Positions 31,485 to 40,208 of a DNA stretch of 64,000 nucleotides are shown piece after piece (the first letter of the stretch is position 1; each line of letters opens with the position of its first letter). The DNA is taken from positions 1 to 64,000 of the forward strand of contig NZ_CVSX01000027.1 of NCBI RefSeq assembly GCF_001180305.1. Reading direction: 5' to 3'. This DNA comes from Prochlorococcus marinus. Lineage in GTDB: Bacteria > Cyanobacteriota > Cyanobacteriia > PCC-6307 > Cyanobiaceae. The position numbers were made by a program, and so were the translations under genes. The notes under the pieces are model-generated. The model was given only the letters and a program-made list of their open reading frames with translations. It made no database searches and had not been told where the DNA came from.

Positions 31485-32426
31485 ATGCTTTTAAGTCGTG
31501 TAGCAGAATCTCTTTATTGGATCAATCGTTATTTAGAACGTGCGGAAAACATCTCTCGTTTCGTGGAAGTAAGTGAAGCAATGTCATTAGATTGCCCACC
31601 AGGGAGTGCAGAACCTTGGCTCCCGTTAATTGAGGCTTCAAGTGATAGAGAATCTTTTGATAAAAGATTCCCAGAAAAACAACCTGATGACGTTATTAAT
31701 TTTTTAATAAGAGATCGTTTAAATCCAAACAGCATTATTTCTTGCATTCAAATGGCAAGAGAAAATGCAAGACAAATCAGAGACGTAATGACCACGGAAA
31801 TGTGGGAACAAATTAATATCTTATATTGGAATATGCAAGAAGGAGAGGCAATATGGAATAAACCAAGGCAAGAACAATTAAGTGAAATAAGGAGGGAATG
31901 TCAGCTATTTTATGGGATTACAGATGCGACTCTAAGCAAAGACCTTGCCTGGAGATTTAGCATTCTTGGAAGATTAATTGAGAGAGCTGACAAAACATCA
32001 AGAATTTTAGATGTTAAATATTATTTACTTCTGCCAAGTTTAGATGAACTTGGAGGAGTTCTTGATGAGTTGCAATGGATTGCTCTTTTACGTTCAGCTG
32101 GAGCCTATCAAATGTTTAGGAAAGCAGTGCAAAATTCTATAAAGCCTAATTCAGTTGCGAGATTTCTTTTACTTGATCCAATTTTTCCGAGATCAGTAAG
32201 ATACTGTCTTGATGGAATAAGTAATACACTTAAAACGATAGAATCCTCTCCATCCACTCAAAATCCTTCAGAATTAGAATGTATGAGAGGTTTGCTTCAA
32301 GCAAAGTGGAGTTATATCAGAATTGAAGATATAATCAATGATGGTTTACATGAAGCAATCGATTCATTGCAAATGGATTTGAATAAATTAAATGATCTCA
32401 TTCAAGAAAAATATTTTATCAATTAA
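31485..32426 (+). CDS. alpha-E domain (DUF403) protein, 313 aa
   Basis: All-helical DUF403 protein: MLLSRVAESLYWINRYLERAENISRF at the start, then ARENARQIRDVMTTEMWEQIN near 87-107 and FSILGRLIERADKTSRILD near 159-177. It begins 1 bp after the ATP-grasp stop. Known to occur with circularly permuted ATP-grasp and transglutaminase genes; its exact biochemical role is not established. Confidence 0.88.
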   Translation: MLLSRVAESLYWINRYLERAENISRFVEVSEAMSLDCPPGSAEPWLPLIEASSDRESFDKRFPEKQPDDVINFLIRDRLNPNSIISCIQMARENARQIRDVMTTEMWEQINILYWNMQEGEAIWNKPRQEQLSEIRRECQLFYGITDATLSKDLAWRFSILGRLIERADKTSRILDVKYYLLLPSLDELGGVLDELQWIALLRSAGAYQMFRKAVQNSIKPNSVARFLLLDPIFPRSVRYCLDGISNTLKTIESSPSTQNPSELECMRGLLQAKWSYIRIEDIINDGLHEAIDSLQMDLNKLNDLIQEKYFIN

Positions 32427-32437
32427 AACAATTATTA

Positions 32438-33295
32438 ATGAGAATTAAATACATTCACAAACTTGAATATAAATACGAAGAGCCTGTTCAATTAGGAGAG
32501 CATAGATTATGTATAAAGCCAAGGTCAAATGGATTCCAAAAGGTAAAGAATTTTGAATTAAAAATTACCCCAGAACCAGAAATTATTTTTCCACTACTTG
32601 CTGCCAGCGGAGAAGAGATTAATAGAATCAGATTCAATGGATTAACAGATAATTTAATTATTGAATCAATTAGCGAAGTTGAAACTATTAAACATCCAAA
32701 CATTATTGATGGGGTTAAAAATAGAAATTTAACATTACCTTTTTGTAGAAGCATTATTAACAGAGATTTACAGGGAGCACTTGAGGGGTGGATGCCAAAT
32801 GGACAACACGATCCCTCTGCGGTTGAACTTGCTCAAGAAGCTTTAGCAGGAAGTATTAATAACGCATTATCATTCACCTACCAGTTAATTGAGATCATTC
32901 AAGATCGGGTCAAATATACCAAAAGACACACAGGTCCTGCATGGCCAGCTAGCAGAACACTTAGAGAACGCATAGGTTCATGCAGAGATTTAGCAATGCT
33001 TATGGTTGAAGCTTGTAGGTCTATTGGTATCCCAAGTAGGTTTGTAAGTGGTTATCATTTTGAGGATCCGTTACCTTCTGAATTAGATTTACACGCTTGG
33101 GCAGAGTTATATATTCCAGGTGCTGGTTGGAGAGGCTTCGACCCAAGTGGAAAGGGATTAATAGACGAAAGATATTTAACATTGGTATCCTCTTCTAAAT
33201 CTAATTTAACTTCAATAATTACAGGAAACTTTACTGGAAAAAATAATCTAGAAAATACTTTATCTTGGGAAATTAAACCTCTTGAAATCATATAA
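32438..33295 (+). CDS. transglutaminase-like protein with N-terminal beta domain, 285 aa
   Basis: Bacterial transglutaminase-like cysteine peptidase fold. An N-terminal beta domain (1-80) precedes the catalytic core with C182 (IGSCRDLAML), H219 (DLHAWAELY) and D235 (GFDPSGKG). Third gene of the ATP-grasp/alpha-E operon, 11 bp after the second. By analogy with the predicted amidoligase clusters, it would cut or form the peptide bond made by the ligase. Confidence 0.88.
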   Translation: MRIKYIHKLEYKYEEPVQLGEHRLCIKPRSNGFQKVKNFELKITPEPEIIFPLLAASGEEINRIRFNGLTDNLIIESISEVETIKHPNIIDGVKNRNLTLPFCRSIINRDLQGALEGWMPNGQHDPSAVELAQEALAGSINNALSFTYQLIEIIQDRVKYTKRHTGPAWPASRTLRERIGSCRDLAMLMVEACRSIGIPSRFVSGYHFEDPLPSELDLHAWAELYIPGAGWRGFDPSGKGLIDERYLTLVSSSKSNLTSIITGNFTGKNNLENTLSWEIKPLEII

Positions 33296-33399
33296 AAATT
33301 AAATTATTCATCTTTTTGAATAAGAAAAAAAAATAAATAAAATATGTTTCTTTTTTAGTGTTTATTGATACGTTCTTATAGAAATATATCTGTTTTCAT

Positions 33400-33942
33400 T
33401 TGTTTAATCTTTACAGAAAATTGAACTCAAGTTTAGAAATTCCTGTTGTCAAATCAAACAAATCAAAAATGTTCGAATTGATAAATTATGAAAAATTTCG
33501 TGATACAAAAGATGTTAGATTTTTTGACATTAGTGTTAATGAATCAAATTTTAGAGATCTAGTTATTCACAGTGGGCCTGCAGTTAGTCCGCCAAATGAT
33601 GATGATTTTAATAATTGGCAATTTTACATACACCATAATCAAGAAGATAATCTATTGGCTATCTCTGGGGGAAGAACATTTTTTCTTGTCAATTTTAATT
33701 GGGATTATCCTTTTTATAAAGTCAGATTAGAATCTTGCGGATATATTCTTAAAATACCTAGAGGAACTTTTCATAGATCAGTATCTGACGAAAACGGTTC
33801 CATAGTTTTAAATCAAGCTATAAGAGATAAAAACGGTACGGTTGAATCTGAATTCAAAGTTATAAATAGCAAAGATAACAAAAAACTTTTTGATTGTATA
33901 ACTAATTTAGAACCCAGATTTAAAATTTATAGTGTTAAATAA
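33400..33942 (+). CDS. cupin-like hypothetical protein, 180 aa
   Basis: Predicted cupin barrel: NWQFYIHHNQEDNLLAISGGRTFFLVNF near 73-100 and GYILKIPRGTFHRSVSDENG near 111-130, with two His-containing motifs as in metal-binding cupins. A TTG at 33400 gives the longest form; an ATG at codon 24 (33469) is possible. Ligand unknown. Confidence 0.55.
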   Translation: MFNLYRKLNSSLEIPVVKSNKSKMFELINYEKFRDTKDVRFFDISVNESNFRDLVIHSGPAVSPPNDDDFNNWQFYIHHNQEDNLLAISGGRTFFLVNFNWDYPFYKVRLESCGYILKIPRGTFHRSVSDENGSIVLNQAIRDKNGTVESEFKVINSKDNKKLFDCITNLEPRFKIYSVK

Positions 33943-34025
33943 TCTTAAAAAGGATTTCCAAATTTATACAGCAATTATAAAAATTATCTAATTGTTATAA
34001 AATAAAAATATTCAAATTTTTTAGT

Positions 34026-34544
34026 ATGAAATTTTTTAGGCTTTTCAAATATTTTTTATGCATAACTTTTTCTTTCTTAATTTTATCTTCTCCAGTTTTT
34101 GCCGGGGCGAATGTTGCTGTAAAGGGCGAGGGAGATGAAGTTCCTAGTTATGTAAGATCAAATATTACAGGATTTGATTTCCATGGAGAAGATCTACATT
34201 TGTCTTCTATAGCTGGAGCAGTTGCTCGAGACGCAGATTTTAGTGACGTTGATTTACATGGAACAACCTTAACCCTATCTGACCTAAAAGGTTCTAATTT
34301 AAATGGAATCGATCTGACAGATACTCTTTCTGATAGAGTAAATTTCCAAAAAACAGATCTTAGAAATGCTGTTTTAATAAATATGATCGCCTCAGGTAGT
34401 AGTTTTGCAGGTGCTCAAATAGAAGGAGCAGATTTTTCTTATGCCATTCTTGATAGCGAAGACCAAAGAAATCTTTGTGAAATTGCTGATGGAATCAATC
34501 CAACAACGGGCGTTTCAACAAGAGAAAGTCTTGAGTGTAGTTAG
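34026..34544 (+). CDS. secreted pentapeptide-repeat protein, probably lumenal
   Basis: Signal peptide at 1-26 (cleavage near PVFA|GA), then about 85 residues of A(D/N)LXX-type pentapeptide repeats ([28 protein letters not shown]), which form a right-handed beta helix, and a C-terminal cap with two cysteines ([12 protein letters not shown]). Closely resembles thylakoid-lumen pentapeptide proteins of chloroplasts and cyanobacteria. Confidence 0.8.
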   Translation: MKFFRLFKYFLCITFSFLILSSPVFAGANVAVKGEGDEVPSYVRSNITGFDFHGEDLHLSSIAGAVARDADFSDVDLHGTTLTLSDLKGSNLNGIDLTDTLSDRVNFQKTDLRNAVLINMIASGSSFAGAQIEGADFSYAILDSEDQRNLCEIADGINPTTGVSTRESLECS

Positions 34545-34553
34545 AAATTAAAA

Positions 34554-34904
34554 TTATAAGTAAACTTTCTTACCATTATTAAATTTATAAATCCTTTGTT
34601 CATCATCCTGAAATATCATTTCACCATTTAATTTGGATTTCTTAAATTTTGAAAGCCTTGCTCTATGTATATTAGATTTTCTATTTAAATTATCTTCGTT
34701 ATCGTAAATTCTAATAGAGATATTTATATCTGGGTTTGAAAAGGTTTTTTCCTCCTCTCTTAAAAAAATTCTCTCAATACTTGTTTGCTTGCTCTGCATT
34801 TTATTTTTAAATTTGTATATTTTTAAGTTCTTTGTTTTTTTAAAAATAATTTTACTTAACAAAAAAATTATGACAAAAATTAAAATAGCTATAAATTTAT
34901 TCAT
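34554..34904 (-). CDS. hypothetical membrane-anchored protein, 116 aa
   Basis: N-terminal anchor at about 5-19 followed by a very basic linker and a C-terminal GEMIFQDDEQRIYKFNNGKKVYL that suggests a beta-rich end. Convergent with the pentapeptide gene (9 bp). No family recognised. Confidence 0.5.
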   Translation of the reverse strand: MNKFIAILIFVIIFLLSKIIFKKTKNLKIYKFKNKMQSKQTSIERIFLREEEKTFSNPDINISIRIYDNEDNLNRKSNIHRARLSKFKKSKLNGEMIFQDDEQRIYKFNNGKKVYL

Positions 34905-34907
34905 TAG

Positions 34908-35111
34908 TTATTTAATTTTTATTTTTATATCTACGCCTAAGTTACTTTTGGTAGTTAATATTTCTTTTTTTAAGATTCCATAAGTAAAAATTCTAGATAA
35001 AGTTTTCAACGATCTAAAAACTAAAAAAACAGTAAATAAAAAGAAAAAAATAAGGTTGTCCACAAGAATATTTTTATTTTTATTTTTATTTTTATTTTCT
35101 ATGTTGCTCAT
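34908..35111 (-). CDS. small membrane protein with hexanucleotide repeat near its start, 67 aa
   Basis: The N-terminus is a run of Asn-Lys pairs encoded by an ATTTTT hexamer tract; one transmembrane helix lies at about 19-36; the end reads KIKIK from a second T-rich tract. Ends 3 bp before the next gene on the same strand. It may be real with a slippage-prone repeat, or a chance frame. Confidence 0.35.
   Translation of the reverse strand: MSNIENKNKNKNKNILVDNLIFFFLFTVFLVFRSLKTLSRIFTYGILKKEILTTKSNLGVDIKIKIK
35070..35098. repeat. ATTTTT hexanucleotide tract (4.8 copies)
   Basis: Four complete ATTTTT units and a partial one lie just inside the start of the gene at 34908-35111. A gain or loss of one unit keeps the reading frame (two codons each). 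Slippage here would lengthen or shorten the Asn-Lys run. Confidence 0.8.
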
Positions 35112-35118
35112 GAGAGTA

Positions 35119-35997
35119 TTAAATTAATTTCTTTTCATAATTATTTTCATATGGGCCAAAAAATTCACTAGTGTCTCTTCCTATTACTTTAGCAAGGTTT
35201 AAAGTTTTATCTATATCCCATTTAGATGCCATTCCACAAAGAATCCCGGCAGCGAAAGAATCCCCGCATCCATAGGAATCAACCTTTAATTTTTTGTTTT
35301 TAAGAGCCTTATATCTTCCTCCTGGAAATATTATGCCCCCATTCTCTCCCTCGGTTTTAATAGTATATTTTGGCTTTACCGATAATTCAGAAAAAGAAAA
35401 AACCTCGCCAGGATCAAGATTACTGCCTATTAAACCATCCAAAAGGACGTTTGATCTATTAATTATATTCAGTCCAACCCTTGGAGTTGCACAAAGTATT
35501 GAAGCTGATCTAGCGATTTTAAAAATATCCGAATCAGATGCAGTTATAAAAATTCCATCCATTTTTTTTAAAATGCTCCAGTCTAATTTGTCTTTATAAT
35601 CAGGAGCCAACCTTTCTCCAATAACTGTTATTGCTCTCTCCCCTTGTGAATCAATCATACTAAATCCTCTTCTAGTAGGTTTATCACGCCATGCCACATG
35701 TAACTTAATGCCCATATTTGAAAGAATTTTGAAGCATCTATCTCCATAATCATCTTTACCCAGTGCAGTAAAAAAGTGAATTTGGTTATCTGTTAATTCA
35801 GAAAGTGTTTTCGCTATAACAGATCCTGCTCCAGCGGGATATTCAAGGGACTTCTCAGAATGAGAAATGACTCCTGGTTTTGGTAATTGATCGACCTTTA
35901 AGAAATTTATCCACTCAACATGACCAACTACAGCAAAATTTAAATTTACTTTTTTAAATTTATAGTCTTCAAATTTATTATTCTTTTCAACAACCAT
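35119..35997 (-). CDS. PfkB-family carbohydrate kinase
   Basis: Ribokinase-fold sugar kinase. N-terminal VGHVEWINFLKVDQLPKPG, the substrate glycine motif EYPAGAGSVIAKTLSEL near 52-68, TALGKDDYGDRCF near 77-89, and the anion-hole signature DSYGCGDSFAAGI near 242-254 (family D-T-x-G-A-G-D, with D248 as likely base). Sugar substrate not deducible. ATG start. Confidence 0.82.
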   Translation of the reverse strand: MVVEKNNKFEDYKFKKVNLNFAVVGHVEWINFLKVDQLPKPGVISHSEKSLEYPAGAGSVIAKTLSELTDNQIHFFTALGKDDYGDRCFKILSNMGIKLHVAWRDKPTRRGFSMIDSQGERAITVIGERLAPDYKDKLDWSILKKMDGIFITASDSDIFKIARSASILCATPRVGLNIINRSNVLLDGLIGSNLDPGEVFSFSELSVKPKYTIKTEGENGGIIFPGGRYKALKNKKLKVDSYGCGDSFAAGILCGMASKWDIDKTLNLAKVIGRDTSEFFGPYENNYEKKLI

Positions 35998-36038
35998 AAG
36001 ATTTTAAATACTATTATTAAAATAAATATTTTCGAAAA

Positions 36039-36410
36039 GTGAATTCATTTAACATTTTAAAAGATAATAAACAGATACTATCTTATCTTTACCTTTTTCT
36101 ATCTATTTTAGGTGCCGTCCTTCCCATGATGGCAAATTTCGAATTTGCTAGGGAATATGGAAATAGTTTTGATATCAATAACTTTATTTCCTTAGCTAAT
36201 GCAAACCCTGCAGCTCAGTCAATTTCTAGGGACTTATTAGTAGGTGCAAGCGCTATCTTTATATGGATAGTAAATGAATCAAAAAAATTGAATATCAAGA
36301 ATATGTGGGTTGTTTACATTGGAACCTTTCTTGTCGCATTTGCATTTTCTGCTCCTTTTTTCTTATTTCTTAGAGAGAGAAGGATTATTGAATTAGAAAA
36401 GATTAATTAA
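36039..36410 (+). CDS. DUF2834 membrane protein, 123 aa
   Basis: Three hydrophobic helices (about 12-31, 66-79, 89-110) with the DUF2834-like pattern LGAVLPMMANFEFAREYG and ANPAAQSISRDLLVGASAIFIW. GTG start at 36039. Its stop overlaps the convergent MFS gene by 4 bp. Function unknown. Confidence 0.65.
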   Translation: MNSFNILKDNKQILSYLYLFLSILGAVLPMMANFEFAREYGNSFDINNFISLANANPAAQSISRDLLVGASAIFIWIVNESKKLNIKNMWVVYIGTFLVAFAFSAPFFLFLRERRIIELEKIN

Positions 36411-37636
36411 AAAATTCTCTTAAATAAAATTACAAATACAATAAAGCAAAAAGATGAAACGGAAAGCCAAATAATAGAAGCATAACCAATTAAATCTAAT
36501 ATACGTCCCGAAATAAATGGTCCAAAAAAATAACCCATCGCGAAACATTGTGATAATAAAGCAAGTGCGAAACCTTTTTTGTTTGAAGGAGCTATTCTGA
36601 AAACAACATCTGTTGATGTTGGAAGAAATGATGCAGTGCCTAAACTTATTAATATCAATGAAAAAGAAATTAAATAAAAAGCTGATAAATTTAAATAACT
36701 AGAAATAAATAATAAAAATGAAGCTAAAGAGAAGTTTATTAAACTAAATTTCAATCCAAATAACCTACTTTTATTTGATATCCAAGAACCCACAGGCCAT
36801 TGTAAAAACAACAATAAAATTAACTGAATAGAAATTATAAGACTAGTAATTTCTTTACTTAATGCGTTCCGATACACTCCACCTTTAACAAGATCCAAGG
36901 GCAAAGTTACTTGGATCAAAGCTAAAGTGGTAGTTATCAAAACAATAGATAAAATTATTATTGTTGAATTTTTATTCCATTTCAATTGTCCCTGATTAAT
37001 TGGATCTGCAAATTCTTTTTGGGAATTTTCTAAGTTTTTTTTAATAGAATTACTATTTCTAGATATTAAATATGTGATAACTAACATGCATAATATATCA
37101 TTAATAAAAATTGATTTTGAATACAAAAAATTCGTCATGACCCCACCTAACAATACTCCTAGAAATATTCCTAAAGCCTCCGAACTTCTCACAAGCGCAT
37201 AAGCTTTGCGTGTATCGATCGAATGGCAAAAATAAGGTACCCCAAACTCAGCTGCAGGCCAATATATTCCTGCAGCCGCTCCAACAAATGATTGTCCAAT
37301 TATGTACAAAAAAGTATCTCTTGAAAAAATGAGGCATAAGCTAGCTCCAATACTTAGTATTGCTGAAGTAAGTATTGGAAGTTGTATTTCCCCTTTTTTA
37401 TTTAGATAATTACCTGTAAAAAGTCTTGTTACGGTACCAATTATTGCTGATATGGTAAAGCCCAAGCCAATATCTGTAGCCGATAAGCCAATATTATTAA
37501 AAATGAGTGATGTTAAATAAATAACACCTCCTGCACCAAATGCAGCGTAAAATCGTATCTTGGTTATTAACCTCAAATGATATGGAAATTGAATCCACCA
37601 ATCTTTACTAATTTGAAAACTATTTGGACTGATCAC
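36407..37636 (-). CDS. major facilitator superfamily transporter, 409 aa
   Basis: Twelve predicted membrane helices. The inter-helix 2-3 loop (GTVTRLFTGNYLNKKGE) matches the MFS motif A region. The second half repeats the pattern near 283-300 (WPVGSWISNKSRLFG). GTG start at 37636 lies only 2 bp from the TTG start of the divergent hydrolase, so the two promoters lie in each other's coding regions or the true starts are further in. Substrate unknown. Confidence 0.8.
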   Translation of the reverse strand: MISPNSFQISKDWWIQFPYHLRLITKIRFYAAFGAGGVIYLTSLIFNNIGLSATDIGLGFTISAIIGTVTRLFTGNYLNKKGEIQLPILTSAILSIGASLCLIFSRDTFLYIIGQSFVGAAAGIYWPAAEFGVPYFCHSIDTRKAYALVRSSEALGIFLGVLLGGVMTNFLYSKSIFINDILCMLVITYLISRNSNSIKKNLENSQKEFADPINQGQLKWNKNSTIIILSIVLITTTLALIQVTLPLDLVKGGVYRNALSKEITSLIISIQLILLLFLQWPVGSWISNKSRLFGLKFSLINFSLASFLLFISSYLNLSAFYLISFSLILISLGTASFLPTSTDVVFRIAPSNKKGFALALLSQCFAMGYFFGPFISGRILDLIGYASIIWLSVSSFCFIVFVILFKRIF

Positions 37637-37638
37637 AA

Positions 37639-39189
37639 TTGAAAAACTTTTTTATAATTTTTTTGGGTTTTTGTGGTTTATTTTTTAATAATGGTTCAAA
37701 GGCCGCTGAAAAGATAAATATTAAGTTTGAAGAGATGAAAATCCCTTTTACTATAGAACAATTATCAAAATTAGAAAAATACAAAGAAGATTCAACGGAA
37801 TTAGTAGATTGGTTGAAAAATAATGGATTAATAAAAGTTTTTGAATTATCAAAATTTTTGGAATTTCCGGTTTTCAAGGAAGAAGGTCTCAACAGAGAAG
37901 TATTAAGAAGTTGGATAGGGCGTAAAATTCTTACAGAATTAAGTAAAACCATTGCAGTACCAAATGATACTGAAGGAATAGAAATCTATAACACAATAGA
38001 AAATTTATTAGAGGAGAAAAGAGAAGTTTCAACTTTAGATATTATAAAAGCATTACCCTCAAAAGAAATTTCTTTAGATATTGATAATTTAATTTTAATA
38101 ATTTCCTCTTGGAAAAATGAATTAGCAATGCAACAAGATCTTGTATCGAGATTAAATAATCTAGAAAAAACTAATTCAGAACCCTTTAAAAAAAGTAGAA
38201 ATAATTCTTCTTCTGATCTTATAAAGATAAATAAAAAAATTTATACCTCTCATCGAGCAAAACCATTTGAAATTGAATTATGGAAAAGAAAAAAAACAAA
38301 CAACGATAAGGAACTTATAATTTTCATGCCAGGGCTTGGAGGCGAAATTAATAATTTCAAATGGATTGGGATCGAATTAACTAAAAGTGGTTGGCCAATT
38401 GTATTTATAGATCATAGAGGAAGTAATTTGAAAGCATTTACAAAAGTTCTAGAGGGTAAGGAAGCAATCCCAGGAAGTAAAGACTTTTTCTTAAATAGAA
38501 TTAAAGATTTAAAAGCCACAATAAAAGCTTATGAAAATGGAGAGTTTGGTTTAGCAAATAATTCTTATATACTTATGGGGCATTCACTTGGTGCCCTCAT
38601 AGCGCTTTTATATGAGGGTAATAAACCAACCGATCAATTTCTAGATAGATGTGATTCGGCATTAAAAGATCTTGCTTTAACAAATTTATCAAAATTACTT
38701 CAATGTCAATTAACCGAAATACCATTTCCAGAGAAAAATAACACAAATAATGCAAGTGCGATAATTGGCTTCAATTCCTTTGGCAGTTTACTATGGCCAA
38801 AAGAAAATAGCTCTGGGATAAAGATACCAACTCTTCTTATAGGCGGCACATATGACCTTATTACACCCCTAATAAACGAGCAATTTAAAGTTTTTTCTGC
38901 ATTAAATAATCCAACAAATAGGTTTCTAATTATAGAAGGGGCAAGTCATTTCTCTCCAATTAGAATCAACAATAGTTATTTAGAAAATGATAATGTTTTT
39001 AAAATAAATAAGTCTTTTATTGGTTCAGATCCAATACTAGTACAAAATTTATCTTCTAAATTTATAATTGAATTTATAAAAAATATTAAAGACAGAAAAA
39101 TTCCAAGTGTAATTAAAAACCAAAGTGAAATGGGACTTGATTTTCATTTATTAGATCTTAAAGTTATTAAAGAGGTTTCAAAATATTAG
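37639..39189 (+). CDS. secreted alpha/beta hydrolase with N-terminal DUF1400 domain, 516 aa
   Basis: Signal peptide at 1-23, then a DUF1400-like helical region at 25-155 (cyanobacterial), then an alpha/beta hydrolase domain with oxyanion-type FMPGLGGE near 231-238, FIDHRGSNLK near 257-266, nucleophile elbow GHSLGAL near 314-320, and an acid-histidine pair in GGTYDLITP and GASHFSP. Esterase or lipase activity inferred. TTG start. Confidence 0.8.
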   Translation: MKNFFIIFLGFCGLFFNNGSKAAEKINIKFEEMKIPFTIEQLSKLEKYKEDSTELVDWLKNNGLIKVFELSKFLEFPVFKEEGLNREVLRSWIGRKILTELSKTIAVPNDTEGIEIYNTIENLLEEKREVSTLDIIKALPSKEISLDIDNLILIISSWKNELAMQQDLVSRLNNLEKTNSEPFKKSRNNSSSDLIKINKKIYTSHRAKPFEIELWKRKKTNNDKELIIFMPGLGGEINNFKWIGIELTKSGWPIVFIDHRGSNLKAFTKVLEGKEAIPGSKDFFLNRIKDLKATIKAYENGEFGLANNSYILMGHSLGALIALLYEGNKPTDQFLDRCDSALKDLALTNLSKLLQCQLTEIPFPEKNNTNNASAIIGFNSFGSLLWPKENSSGIKIPTLLIGGTYDLITPLINEQFKVFSALNNPTNRFLIIEGASHFSPIRINNSYLENDNVFKINKSFIGSDPILVQNLSSKFIIEFIKNIKDRKIPSVIKNQSEMGLDFHLLDLKVIKEVSKY

Positions 39190-40208
39190 TACTCTATTCT
39201 GGGATCTAAATAGGCAATTAAAATATCTACAAAGAGATTTAGAGAAACTATAAGAATAGAAGTAAAAATTACAATGCCTTGAACCAAGGTATAGTCTCTC
39301 TGAGAAATTGCTTCGTGCAATCTTAAAGCAATACCTGGCCATGAAAAGGTTACTTCAAACAATAAAGCTCCTCCTGCTATTGAAGCAATTGTCAAACCAG
39401 AAATAGTGATAATTGGCAATAAAGCATTAGGTAAAGCATGGTTTAAAAAAATCTTTTTTCTCGATATTCCTCTACATATTGCAGCATTAACATAATCACT
39501 TTTTAATGTCTTATCCAAATTTAATCTCAATGACCTGCTGAATATCCCACTTAATAAAAAGCCAAGAGTAATCGAGGGAAGTGCGAGATGATAAAGACTT
39601 TCTCTAAAAGCAACAAAGTTATTTGATAAAATACTATCTAAAACAAGAAAACCTGTAATTTTAGGTTGTTGCTGAAAAATAGGAAATCTTCCACCAATTG
39701 GTGAAAAATTAAAATAAACGGAAAATAATAATTGCGCTAACATCGCTCCCCAAAAAGGAGGTATGGCATATGTGGCAATTCCAAATATTCTGACAAAATA
39801 ATCAGTCTTTTTACCTTTATTTCTTAACCCAATAAATCCCAATGGGAACCCAATGACCATGGCGCTTACAATTGAAAAGAAACCAAGCTCAAGAGTTGCG
39901 GGCAATGACTTAAGAATAATATCAAGGACTGGCTCTTGAGTACTAAGAGATTTGCCAAAATCTAGATGTAAAATATCGTTAATATAAGAAAAATATTGAT
40001 TTATTAATGATTCATTTAGCCCCAATTTATTTCTAAGTAATTCCCTTGAAACCTCATCGGCACCAGATCCAAGAATGGCATCAACAGGATCGCCTGGAGC
40101 AACTCTCAATAAAATAAAAACTAATGAAGAAATTATCCATAACATTATTGGTATTAATGAAACTTTTAAAAAGGAATAATTGAGTATTTTATTTAAATTT
40201 CTACTCAT
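39186..40208 (-). CDS. oligopeptide/dipeptide ABC transporter permease (DppB type), 340 aa
   Basis: Binding-protein-dependent permease with about six helices. N-terminal SSLVFILLRVAPGDPVDAILG is typical of DppB/OppB, and the EAA loop (YVNAAICRGISRKKIFLNHALPNALLPII) lies near 240-268. ATG at 40208 overlaps the 3' end of the substrate-binding gene by 8 bp; a TTG just upstream is the alternative. The stop overlaps the convergent hydrolase by 4 bp. No second permease or ATPase is present here. Confidence 0.85.
   Translation of the reverse strand: MSRNLNKILNYSFLKVSLIPIMLWIISSLVFILLRVAPGDPVDAILGSGADEVSRELLRNKLGLNESLINQYFSYINDILHLDFGKSLSTQEPVLDIILKSLPATLELGFFSIVSAMVIGFPLGFIGLRNKGKKTDYFVRIFGIATYAIPPFWGAMLAQLLFSVYFNFSPIGGRFPIFQQQPKITGFLVLDSILSNNFVAFRESLYHLALPSITLGFLLSGIFSRSLRLNLDKTLKSDYVNAAICRGISRKKIFLNHALPNALLPIITISGLTIASIAGGALLFEVTFSWPGIALRLHEAISQRDYTLVQGIVIFTSILIVSLNLFVDILIAYLDPRIEY

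Noticed and set aside
37620-37952. A 110-codon minus-strand frame inside the start of the hydrolase gene
   Set aside because: Antisense to a signal peptide and DUF1400 region; composition is not protein-like.
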